From: a virus
Virus record (IMG/VR): IMGVR_UViG_3300018875_000068
Span: 1-41,525 of that record
Strand: one strand, 5' to 3'
Length of the DNA stretch: 41,525 nucleotides
The notes beneath the pieces were generated by a model. That model did no database searches and was not told the DNA's origin. It saw only the letters and a list, made by a program, of their open reading frames with translations. Positions 1 through 5,963 of the stretch are shown here, piece after piece. A program made the translations under genes and the position numbers. The stretch's first letter is position 1. Every line of letters starts with the position of its first letter.

Positions 1-1323
1 ATGATTGAGGTCTTCACAACTGCCATCATGGGAGGGATTGCGTTTTATGCAAAAATTAAAAAATCCGGATTGACAAGCGACAGCGACAAATTAAACAAAA
101 TTTTTACGCTGACCGGTCTGAATGTGAAGGACAAAGACCGGACATATACTGCCCAGCTGCTGAAAAAGATCAACCACCCATGGGGCACAGAATACCGTTA
201 CCGAATCCCGCTCGGCCGGAGTTTCGAGGACTACCAGGCGAAGGTTAACCACATCCAAGACGGTCTTAACAACCGAAAAACTTCTCTTTCCCTTAGCGAT
301 CTCAAGGAGATCGACCCAAACAAGGGCATTATCCCCCAGATAAAGTTGCTGCTCACTAAGAAGAAGGCCACTAGGAAAGAAGTGGAGCTGGAGTATGATG
401 GCGTTCTGAAAGTTAAGGTCTACAACAAGCCTATGCCGGCGCTCATCCCCTATACAGATATCACCCCTGCCTGGGATGGTTGGAAAGTACCTGTCGGGCA
501 GATACGCGAAGGGAATGCCCTGGTTGTCCATGATTTTGAACAGTCACCTCACATGGTAGTAGGCGGTGCGACCCGCTACGGCAAAAGTAACTTTTTAAAT
601 ATGGTCATTGCTACCCTGATTCACCAACAGCCGGATAACGTCCGGTTTACTCTAATCGATTTGAAAGGCGGTGTGGAGTTTGGCGGTTTCCAGAGCTTGA
701 AGCAGGTGGTTCATTATGCGGAAGAACCGGAGGAGGCAGAAAAGGCACTACGGAGTGTAGTAGAGGAAATGCGCTCAAAACAGCAGCTCTTCAAGCGACG
801 AAACGTAAGAAACGTCCAGGAAGCAAATGATCCCGTTCGGCATTTTATCATCATTGATGAGGTCGGAGAGCTGAATCCTGCAGAGGCTGTCACGAAGTAT
901 GAGAGGGAAATAAAGGAGCGCTGCCAAACCTACATGAGCCAGATCGCTCGGCTCGGTGCCGGTCTTGGTTATCGACAAATCCTGGCCACCCAGTACCCCA
1001 CCGGCGACGTGATCCCGCGGCAGTGCAAACAGAACAGCGACGCCAAACTCTGCTTCCGCGTGCAGAACGGGACCGCCTCCCGGGTGGTGCTGGATGAAGC
1101 TGGCGCGGAGACACTACCAGAAATTCGGGGCCGTGCCATCTATCAGACGGCCGACAAGCGACAAATCGTACAGACCCCTTTTATTGACGCTCAGACCATC
1201 ACCCAAACGATTAGGCCGTATATCAAGCCAAAGAAGGAGGAGAACAATGAAAGTTGCGGTCAACAAAGTGGAACGACAAGAGCAAATCCTCCACAGTCTG
1301 GACAGATTCGGTTTTTTGAGTAG
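1..1323 (+). CDS. FtsK/SpoIIIE-domain DNA-translocase-like ATPase
   Basis: A 440-aa P-loop ATPase of the FtsK/SpoIIIE superfamily, the class that pumps double-stranded DNA in conjugation, segregation and some phages. Walker A is GGATRYGKSN (residues 188-197) and Walker B is FIIIDE (282-287). The N-terminal 180 residues are not the multi-TM domain of housekeeping FtsK; there is only a short hydrophobic stretch near residue 10. Size and layout resemble coupling-protein-like FtsKs of small integrative elements and Bacillus phages. The ATG is the first base of the window, so the upstream signals cannot be seen, but the N-terminus reads as complete. The 3' end overlaps the replication-relaxation gene by 77 nt, which implies coupled expression. 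It lies at the far left of the prophage, opposite in strand to the lysis genes. Its exact role is inferred. Confidence 0.85.
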   Translation: MIEVFTTAIMGGIAFYAKIKKSGLTSDSDKLNKIFTLTGLNVKDKDRTYTAQLLKKINHPWGTEYRYRIPLGRSFEDYQAKVNHIQDGLNNRKTSLSLSDLKEIDPNKGIIPQIKLLLTKKKATRKEVELEYDGVLKVKVYNKPMPALIPYTDITPAWDGWKVPVGQIREGNALVVHDFEQSPHMVVGGATRYGKSNFLNMVIATLIHQQPDNVRFTLIDLKGGVEFGGFQSLKQVVHYAEEPEEAEKALRSVVEEMRSKQQLFKRRNVRNVQEANDPVRHFIIIDEVGELNPAEAVTKYEREIKERCQTYMSQIARLGAGLGYRQILATQYPTGDVIPRQCKQNSDAKLCFRVQNGTASRVVLDEAGAETLPEIRGRAIYQTADKRQIVQTPFIDAQTITQTIRPYIKPKKEENNESCGQQSGTTRANPPQSGQIRFFE

Positions 1324-1852
1324 ATCCCACATTCAGCGTTTGCACCGACTTGGCGGTGATCGGAATGCTCAAAAGGTCCTCAAATATATGGAAGAGTTCG
1401 TTCACAGCTTCCGGGAAGATCGATATGGCACTGTCTACTACTTGAACAAATGCGGCCGGCAGATGATCGGATCCAAAAAGATATATAAGCGAACTCTGCA
1501 GGTAAGGCACACGCTTATGCGCAATGACTTCTACCTCTATGTCGGATGCCCAACAAACTGGAAAAACGAGCTAAAAGTGACCGACGGGCAAACGACGATC
1601 GTCACAGACGCAGTGTTCATGAAAAACAAGCAATACCACTTTCTTGAGGTTGACAATACACAAGCCATGGTTGAGAACAGCGCAAAAATAAGAAAGTATC
1701 GGGAGATGTTTAACCGCGGGTTGTTTCAGAAGGAATTTGGATATTTCCCAACCCTGCACATTGTTACGGTCAGCGCCGGCAGGGTAAGGCGATTCAAGGA
1801 GCTTTGTGAGGATTTGCCTGCTTCTATTTACGTGATTGATGATATCAGATAA
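1247..1852 (+). CDS. Replication-relaxation family protein
   Basis: A 201-aa protein resembling the replication-relaxation family (PF13814-like) of plasmids and integrative elements. A winged-helix-like N-terminus (RQEQILHSLDRFGFLSRSHI) is followed by an alpha/beta segment with the charged motif FLEVDNTQ and a KIRKYREMF helix. The start at 1247 is chosen because AAGGAGG sits about 9 nt upstream; a longer open frame from 1094 lies inside ftsK and has no ribosome site. It overlaps the end of the FtsK-like gene and is followed immediately by the pilin-like gene, forming one operon. Biochemical function in this family is poorly established. Pairing with FtsK suggests a DNA-handling role on a replicon. 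Confidence 0.75.
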   Translation: MKVAVNKVERQEQILHSLDRFGFLSRSHIQRLHRLGGDRNAQKVLKYMEEFVHSFREDRYGTVYYLNKCGRQMIGSKKIYKRTLQVRHTLMRNDFYLYVGCPTNWKNELKVTDGQTTIVTDAVFMKNKQYHFLEVDNTQAMVENSAKIRKYREMFNRGLFQKEFGYFPTLHIVTVSAGRVRRFKELCEDLPASIYVIDDIR

Positions 1853-1864
1853 GGAGTGATTCGC

Positions 1865-2281
1865 ATGGCAAAAGTACAAACCATTCCCTTCCGCGACTTC
1901 ATGGATGGGACTTGGAAGAGTGGCAGGAAAGATGCCTGGAAGAAAATCGACAGTATTGTTAAAACCGGTACGCTAATTCCCCTAGCCATGGCACCAGCTT
2001 CATTCGTGAGTGCAGCCGGCGTGGCTGAAACAGCATCAAAAGCGGTGGCCGGAACAGCTCTGAATGTGTTGGCTCACGCCCTTGATCCGGTTGTGCAGAT
2101 CCTGGTGGCCATCTCGCTGCCGGTAGCGTCCATTGTCATGATCGGCGGTTGCTTCTTCTTCATGTTTGGCAATTCGGAAAAGGCCTGGAGCACCATTCAA
2201 AACGCTGGCCTGGGGTACGTCTTGATTCAGTTATCACCGATCTTCATCAAAGTTCTGGAGCAGATTGGTAATAGCATTTAA
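1865..2281 (+). CDS. Small two-TM membrane protein, VirB2/TrbC-pilin-like
   Basis: A 138-aa protein with a charged N-terminus (about 35 residues), a small-residue-rich stretch resembling a cleavable region, and two hydrophobic helices (near residues 77-102 and 112-133) split by a short loop. That architecture matches VirB2/TrbC-type pilins of conjugation systems, but I see no diagnostic motif, so family membership is inferred from topology and from the FtsK/relaxation neighbours. The ATG at 1865 has AAGGAG 8 nt upstream, overlapping the stop of the preceding gene; the GTG at 1856 is part of that ribosome site. Alternative: a holin-like or other small membrane protein. Confidence 0.5.
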   Translation: MAKVQTIPFRDFMDGTWKSGRKDAWKKIDSIVKTGTLIPLAMAPASFVSAAGVAETASKAVAGTALNVLAHALDPVVQILVAISLPVASIVMIGGCFFFMFGNSEKAWSTIQNAGLGYVLIQLSPIFIKVLEQIGNSI

Positions 2282-2303
2282 TGTCTGGCTTGTATTTTCT
2301 AAA

Positions 2304-2332
2304 TTGTTGGTATATGGTAAAAAAGTAATAAT
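2304..2332 (+). promoter_or_regulatory. Putative sigma-A promoter of the 135-aa anchored protein gene
   Basis: TTGTTG (2304-2309), a 17-nt spacer and AATAAT (2327-2332) lie in the gap before the gene at 2353. The gap follows the pilin-like gene and has no visible terminator, so this would be an internal promoter. Confidence 0.4.
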
Positions 2333-2352
2333 ACTTACAGGGGGTTTTTACC

Positions 2353-2760
2353 ATGTCTGAAAAAGTGAAAAAGCCACTTTGGAAAAGATGGTGGTTCTGG
2401 GTGATCGCCATCATCATAATCGGGGCTGTAGCCAATCCTGGCGGAGAAGAGCCAACTGCTACTGCTCCCCAGTCTTCTAGTCAGTCCGGCCAGGCAACTG
2501 CCCAACCGACTCAAGAACCTGAAAACGAGCCCACCATGACTAAAGCGGAGTTTGATGCGATTCAGAACGGCATGACGTATGAAGAAGTTGTGAGTATTGT
2601 CGGTGGTGAAGGGGAATTGATGTCGGAGACGGGTTCCCCTGGCGATCCATTGCACACAGTAATGTACATGTGGCAAGGTGAAGGAGACATTGGCGCAAAC
2701 GCAAACGCGATGTTCCAAGGCGGCAAAATGGTGAATAAGGCTCAACTAGGTTTGAAGTAG
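2353..2760 (+). CDS. Membrane-anchored BLIP/SmpA-fold-like protein (DUF3862-like)
   Basis: A 135-aa protein. Residues 10-27 form a single N-terminal membrane anchor preceded by lysines. Next comes a low-complexity linker rich in Ser, Gln, Pro and Thr (about 30-60), then a small extracytoplasmic domain containing MTKAEFDAIQNGMTYEEVVS and a VGGEGELMSE segment. The pattern of 'F..I..GM.Y.EV...VGG.GE', followed by a TYxW-like strand (VMYMWQGEG), is that of DUF3862/BLIP-like domains common in Firmicutes. The start has AGGGGG 8 nt upstream. No lipobox cysteine is present, so it is anchored by the helix rather than lipidated. Probably cargo exposed outside the membrane; function unknown. Confidence 0.7.
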   Translation: MSEKVKKPLWKRWWFWVIAIIIIGAVANPGGEEPTATAPQSSSQSGQATAQPTQEPENEPTMTKAEFDAIQNGMTYEEVVSIVGGEGELMSETGSPGDPLHTVMYMWQGEGDIGANANAMFQGGKMVNKAQLGLK

Positions 2761-2790
2761 TTATGAGTAAAAAGGAGATGATTAATAAGA

Positions 2791-3048
2791 ATGGCAAGAG
2801 GAAGTAAGTGCCCCAGTTGCAATCAAGATACTTTTCACGATAAAGGACCATACCGTCAATGCTCTAATTGTCAATCGGTCGGTTGGAGTTGGCAACATGC
2901 CCCCACAGAAGTAGGTAGAGGCAAAGGCTATAACTGCCCATGGTGTGAAAACCAGAATCTCCACGATGTAGTACGGTTAGACGGTGCGTTTTCCGTTTAT
3001 AGATGCACGATGTGCAATTATACTTTGGTTGAACCAAACAATGAGTAG
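2791..3048 (+). CDS. Small double zinc-ribbon protein
   Basis: An 85-aa protein with two CxxC...CxxC metal sites: CPSC with CSNC in the first half and CPWC with CTMC in the second. This is a tandem zinc-ribbon layout typical of small nucleic-acid or protein-binding adaptors. It is the last gene of the plus-strand cargo module, 30 nt after the BLIP-like gene, and is followed by a strong hairpin terminator. The GGAG-type ribosome site lies 14 nt upstream of the ATG, somewhat far, so expression may be low. No specific family is recognised. Confidence 0.7.
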   Translation: MARGSKCPSCNQDTFHDKGPYRQCSNCQSVGWSWQHAPTEVGRGKGYNCPWCENQNLHDVVRLDGAFSVYRCTMCNYTLVEPNNE

Positions 3049-3064
3049 TTGATTTGAAAAATCG

Positions 3065-3100
3065 GCCCTCCTCGGGAATGTACTTGAGGAGGGCATTTTA
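3065..3100. terminator. Bidirectional intrinsic terminator
   Basis: Perfect 9-bp arms GCCCTCCTC (3065-3073) and GAGGAGGGC (3086-3094) are followed on the plus strand by ATTTTATT and on the minus strand by CGATTTTTC. It ends both the plus-strand cargo operon and the minus-strand pair at 3098-3846. Confidence 0.85.
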
Positions 3101-3484
3101 TTCACCATCGAAAGATTTTTCACCGGAAGACTTAAGAATCAATTCATTAATCCTCTTTTGCACCTCAAAACGCAGCTTTCCCTCATAAATCCTCAGCAAC
3201 TCAGTTTCTCCTTTGTACTGCCACATTAGGAATAACTCGCCTTGGTCCCATTTCTCTCCGAGTATTTTGATTCCGTTTCGGCGCAACTCCAGAGAAGCTG
3301 CTTTTTCTTTGGCAAATGCTTGCCTTCCAATTTGTCGCATGATGGCTCCATATTGGCCAGAAAAGCGCAATTCAGCTGATTCAACTAGCGGAATGTCATG
3401 CTGCAGGAACTTGACCAAATAATGCCATAGAAGCCATGAAAATACTAGTTCAAATTCTGGTGTATTTTGCCTGTTGGCGCCCAT
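3098..3484 (-). CDS. Hypothetical 128-aa protein
   Basis: Not recognised. A 128-aa soluble protein with an aromatic, amphipathic N-terminal region (FSWLLWHYLVKFL), a basic helical middle (RQIGRQAFAKEKAASLELRR) and a helical, lysine- and glutamate-rich C-terminus. The start codon lies 3 nt from the stop of the repeat-protein gene and has GGGGAG 14 nt upstream, so it is probably translated with it. Both genes sit beyond the terminator of the lysis operon, which suggests a separate unit expressed from the lysogen (a moron). Function unknown. Confidence 0.6.
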   Translation of the reverse strand: MGANRQNTPEFELVFSWLLWHYLVKFLQHDIPLVESAELRFSGQYGAIMRQIGRQAFAKEKAASLELRRNGIKILGEKWDQGELFLMWQYKGETELLRIYEGKLRFEVQKRINELILKSSGEKSFDGE

Positions 3485-3486
3485 TC

Positions 3487-3846
3487 TTATTGAAGCTTGC
3501 TCCCCCAGCCATCCGGTGGACCAAACTCGATCTGACCATCACCTTCCGGAGGCCCAAATAGCACATCTGTCCAACGAGGAGTGCCGTCAAGGAAGAGTGG
3601 ATCCCACCCGGGGCCATTGCTCAGTTGCCATTCGGGGCCAATACACTCAATCGATTTCCAGCCAGGACCACCATCTAGAAAAATCACTTGACCACGTTCC
3701 CCGGCATCAACGGAAAGGTTTTGACCGCGCTTGCCATCGTCAGCAAGAAGGGGGGTTCCATGTTCACCGTCATTAGCAACGAAGTGTTGGCCGCGCTCGC
3801 CAAAATCACGGAATATAATTTGACCACGTTCTCCCCAATCACACAT
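3487..3846 (-). CDS. Protein of degenerate tandem 11-residue GERGQ / GPGW repeats
   Basis: A 119-aa protein built almost wholly of about ten repeats of roughly 11 residues. The first half repeats a turn of the type D-x-GERGQ followed by a short hydrophobic strand (GERGQIIF, GERGQHFV, GEHGTPLL, GKRGQNLS, GERGQVIF). The second half keeps the period but changes the turn to GPGW/GPEW/GPPxG. Regular turn-strand alternation suggests a small beta-solenoid or hairpin stack. I chose the ATG at 3846: GAGGTG lies about 9 nt upstream, and a promoter -10 at 3873-3878 would start transcription inside the longer frame (ATG at 3870). I do not recognise the family; function unknown. Confidence 0.65.
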   Translation of the reverse strand: MCDWGERGQIIFRDFGERGQHFVANDGEHGTPLLADDGKRGQNLSVDAGERGQVIFLDGGPGWKSIECIGPEWQLSNGPGWDPLFLDGTPRWTDVLFGPPEGDGQIEFGPPDGWGSKLQ

Positions 3847-3872
3847 TTGAATCACCACCTCTTTTTCCATAT

Positions 3873-3901
3873 ATCATACCTTAGTCCCAATAAATAGAAA
3901 A
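3873..3901 (-). promoter_or_regulatory. Putative promoter for the repeat-protein unit
   Basis: On the minus strand the -10 is TATGAT (3878 to 3873), with a weak -35 about 17 nt upstream in the T-rich tail of the lysis terminator. Transcription would begin near 3866, just before the ribosome site of the 119-aa repeat protein. Confidence 0.35.
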
Positions 3902-3930
3902 GCCCTCCAGCGGGACACCGCCAGAGGGCT
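3893..3930 (-). terminator. Terminator of the late/lysis operon
   Basis: Arms AGCCCTC (3901-3907) and GAGGGCT (3924-3930) with an inner CGG/CCG pairing. On the minus strand the hairpin is followed by TTTTCTATTT. It lies just past the stop of the last lysis gene. Confidence 0.75.
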
Positions 3931-3934
3931 ACAA

Positions 3935-4132
3935 TTACTTCACTCTGTTTGCATCCACCTTGGCCTCCGCCAACATGTAACCGACACAACTCCCCACCGC
4001 GCCGATTACACCAACGACCTTGGTGATGGTTTCGTCACCTGCGCCAAACAGTACCAGGCAACTTGTCGCCACACCAGCCACCAACGCCCAGAACTTTCGG
4101 GATGTTAGTTTCTCAACCCACTTGATTTTCAT
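3935..4132 (-). CDS. Small holin-like membrane protein
   Basis: A 65-aa protein with two predicted hydrophobic helices (about residues 14-30 and 37-55), a basic N-terminus (KWVEKLTSRKFW) and a charged C-terminus. The pattern 'KLTSRKFWALVAGV' is common in small phage holins of Bacillales. Its ATG overlaps the stop of the endolysin gene (ATGA), with GGAGG 6 nt upstream. As the last gene before the operon terminator and directly beside the lysin, it is probably a holin or holin modulator. Which of the lysis-cassette membrane proteins is the actual holin cannot be told from sequence. Confidence 0.6.
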   Translation of the reverse strand: MKIKWVEKLTSRKFWALVAGVATSCLVLFGAGDETITKVVGVIGAVGSCVGYMLAEAKVDANRVK

Positions 4133-4863
4133 TTTGTACCTCCTTCAAAATCCGGCGTATTGGTCGCCCGATCAAACAACACAAAAACGAGCCACGGCAG
4201 GTCTTCCAAAACCCTCTGTGGCTCGCTTCGCAGTTTTTCCTTCCACTCCGTGGCATTCTGGATCAGTGCCTTGCCATCTGCACCGCGCTTGCCCGCCAGG
4301 TTATCCAGTGCCTTGTCCGCGAGCTGCAGCTGCCAATCCTCTAATGCCTGCATTACGTCCACCTCTGCTTTCTTCGCCAACTGCTCCACCGGCTGAATTG
4401 GTTTATCAAAACGTGTAAGGTTGTAGGCATCGACGATTCGCATGATATTGTCCGCATAACGGGGATCGGTTGCATACCCGGCACGCTGAAGTGCTTCCGC
4501 ATACTCCCGCGGCGTCCTTGCCTCCCACACTCCCGCCCGGACGTACCTCGCTTTTTTCAGAAGGGCAAAGTGGTCTGCGATCGCTTCACCATAGTTGTTG
4601 TAGGCCCGGAACTGTGCCTGCACGCGAGTCTTTTTCCCGTTGTAGTATTCAGTCGTCCAGATTGTCACGCTGCCGGCCGGCCCGGCTCCCTTGATGTTGC
4701 CTAGGTTATAGGACTCCCTGCCAGTGAGGATGTCCCTCGGTGTTTTCAAGTCCCAGCCGCACTCCTGGATGAGCTGCGCGATGACACCGCTCGGACACGG
4801 ATACTTGCCCACAATATACCCAGCCAGCATGTTGATAACTTTCTCCTGCTTAGACCCGGGCAT
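4129..4863 (-). CDS. Endolysin with N-acetylglucosaminidase/muramidase (FlgJ-type) domain
   Basis: A 244-aa peptidoglycan hydrolase of the glucosaminidase family. The N-terminal 150 residues contain IAQLIQECGWDL, with the expected catalytic Glu, and the NLGNIKG motif typical of the family, then an FRAYNNYGEAIADHF segment. The C-terminal 90 residues are helical, lack recognisable wall-binding repeats, and may serve as a targeting or regulatory tail. The frame is open to 4917, but the ATG at 4863 is preferred: it has a GGTGG ribosome site and overlaps the upstream gene by only 14 nt. It degrades host wall at lysis together with the adjacent membrane proteins. Confidence 0.8.
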   Translation of the reverse strand: MPGSKQEKVINMLAGYIVGKYPCPSGVIAQLIQECGWDLKTPRDILTGRESYNLGNIKGAGPAGSVTIWTTEYYNGKKTRVQAQFRAYNNYGEAIADHFALLKKARYVRAGVWEARTPREYAEALQRAGYATDPRYADNIMRIVDAYNLTRFDKPIQPVEQLAKKAEVDVMQALEDWQLQLADKALDNLAGKRGADGKALIQNATEWKEKLRSEPQRVLEDLPWLVFVLFDRATNTPDFEGGTK

Positions 4864-5173
4864 CGTAGTCCACCGCCACGTCTTCGCCTTCGTCATCGTC
4901 CAGGTTGCGTCCCTCATAGATCATCGGCGGGTCAGTATCATCTCGCGGCCGCCTAATCTCCCGGGCGATCCTCACACCGAATAATCCGCCGGCCACGGTC
5001 ATCAGCACCGGTGCCACCATGCCCAGCAGGGCAATGTACTGCTGGTCGATCTGCTCCCCCAGCAGCACCATGACCAGGCCAATCACGATGAAGAGAAAGA
5101 AGACTGTCGTGGCCGTGAGCAGGAGATAGTCCCGCTCACTCACGCCGTCTCTGTCGTTCCAAAAGCCTCTCAT
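4850..5173 (-). CDS. Two-TM membrane protein of the lysis cassette
   Basis: A 107-aa protein with two strong hydrophobic segments (about residues 16-38 and 44-66) and a long acidic cytoplasmic tail (EIRRPRDDTDPP, then DDDEGEDVAVD). Its start overlaps the xhlA stop by one base (TAATG) and its end overlaps the endolysin start, so it is translationally embedded in the lysis operon. It could be a holin or antiholin partner of XhlA. It does not look like a classical XhlB, and I do not recognise a named family. Confidence 0.6.
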   Translation of the reverse strand: MRGFWNDRDGVSERDYLLLTATTVFFLFIVIGLVMVLLGEQIDQQYIALLGMVAPVLMTVAGGLFGVRIAREIRRPRDDTDPPMIYEGRNLDDDEGEDVAVDYDARV

Positions 5174-5358
5174 TATACTCCCACCTTTACCACGAGGTTA
5201 AGGATTGCAGCGATTAATGCGCCGAGGGCCAGTTTATTTAACCATGTCAACGTTGTCTTGATATCCTTTACATCCTGGGCCACCGTGTCCATGCGTTGTT
5301 CGGTCATCGCCTGCCTCACCTCCAGATGACGAACGCGATCTTCCAAAGTGTTTTCCAT
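5173..5358 (-). CDS. xhlA: XhlA-type hemolysin/holin accessory protein
   Basis: A 61-aa protein with the signature XhlA layout: an N-terminal coiled coil (EDRVRHLEVRQAMTEQRMD, then VKDIKTTLTWLNK) and one C-terminal membrane helix (LALGALIAAILNLVVKV). In PBSX and related phages XhlA works with a holin to permeabilise the membrane for lysin release. GGAGG lies 9 nt upstream of the ATG. It is the first gene of the lysis cassette, after a weak terminator that separates it from the tail-fibre genes. Confidence 0.85.
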   Translation of the reverse strand: MENTLEDRVRHLEVRQAMTEQRMDTVAQDVKDIKTTLTWLNKLALGALIAAILNLVVKVGV

Positions 5359-5381
5359 GAGCTTTCTTCCTCCTCACCCCA

Positions 5382-5413
5382 GGGCAAAAGTAATGCCCCG
5401 ATCGGCTCGGGGC
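5382..5413 (-). terminator. Weak terminator between tail fibre and lysis genes
   Basis: Arms GCCCCGA (5395-5401) and TCGGGGC (5407-5413) with a 5-nt loop. The minus-strand tail is ATTACTTTTGC, a poor T-run, so read-through into xhlA is likely. Confidence 0.5.
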
Positions 5414-5447
5414 GGGTTGTTGTCTGGTTGCGTATATCTTTAATCTA

Positions 5448-5588
5448 CTAAGGGAGTGGCTTTCCATCGGTTCCGAGACCGAGGGACTCCAACTCCGCTT
5501 GCACCGCCGGCTGAAGGTTAGGCGGCACTTGTTCGAAGGTGCGGCGGCCATTGATGATGAGCGCAACATACAGGTCGACCAGAGCCAT
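5448..5588 (-). CDS. CD1375-like phage microprotein (paralogue 2)
   Basis: A 46-aa protein. Its core, LYVALIINGRRTFEQVPPNL, matches the CD1375-like/XkdX-type microproteins found after tail-fibre genes in Firmicute phages. A proline-rich C-terminal extension follows. The start at 5588 has a GGGGG ribosome site 10 nt upstream; the ATG two codons earlier (5594) is too close. The core resembles the next gene (GRRT, [DE][EQ]VP.N), so the two look like a duplication. Function unknown; position suggests a tail-tip or fibre accessory. Confidence 0.65.
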   Translation of the reverse strand: MALVDLYVALIINGRRTFEQVPPNLQPAVQAELESLGLGTDGKPLP

Positions 5589-5643
5589 GAGCATTTCACC
5601 CCCTTTCAGCGAAAGAAGCCAAAGCGCAAGGTTAAGAAGCATC

Positions 5644-5748
5644 CTAATCCGCCTCCAACAAAGCCTGCACCTGGCTTCTGATATTCTCGGGCACCTCATC
5701 GATCGTTCGGCGCCCCTCTTTTACGAGTGTGTAGTAAACGTTCACCAT
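5644..5748 (-). CDS. CD1375-like phage microprotein (paralogue 1)
   Basis: A 34-aa protein containing the complete CD1375-type signature (YTLVKEGRRTIDEVPENIR). Its ATG overlaps the stop of the preceding coiled-coil gene by one base (TGATG), and GGAGG lies about 9 nt upstream. It is the shorter, canonical form of the neighbouring 46-aa protein. Too short for length-filtered gene callers but well supported by family signature, ribosome site and overlap. Confidence 0.75.
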   Translation of the reverse strand: MVNVYYTLVKEGRRTIDEVPENIRSQVQALLEAD

Positions 5749-5963
5749 CACGGGGTTCCTCCATTCACCTGTTCCTGCAAAAGCAGCAACTGCTCGTAGA
5801 CCTCCGCAACGGCCTCCATCGTCATCAGGCTGTCAGCTTTCAACTTCACATTTTCAGCCTTGAGTGCTACGTTTTCTGCTTCCAGCCTTATGATCTTTGC
5901 TTCCGGTGTTTCTTGCTGCTCTTGGCGAATATCAGATATCGGCTTCACGTTGTGAAACTCCAT
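5748..5963 (-). CDS. Coiled-coil tail-accessory protein
   Basis: A 71-aa protein, largely one heptad-repeat coiled coil (EAKIIRLEAENVALKAENVK). It sits between the tail fibre and the CD1375-like microproteins, overlapping both by one base. Small coiled-coil proteins here often assist fibre trimerisation or bridge fibre and baseplate, but this is inference from position. Confidence 0.65.
   Translation of the reverse strand: MEFHNVKPISDIRQEQQETPEAKIIRLEAENVALKAENVKLKADSLMTMEAVAEVYEQLLLLQEQVNGGTP

Noticed and set aside
3474-3776. Open frame of 100 codons on the plus strand opposite the repeat protein
   Set aside because: It is antisense to a frame with a clear periodic protein pattern, promoter and ribosome site; composition (His/Gln rich) is that of a shadow.
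5234-5599. 121-codon minus-strand frame across xhlA and the CD1375-like genes
   Set aside because: Overlaps three better supported genes in another frame, has no ribosome site and an arginine/serine-rich composition.
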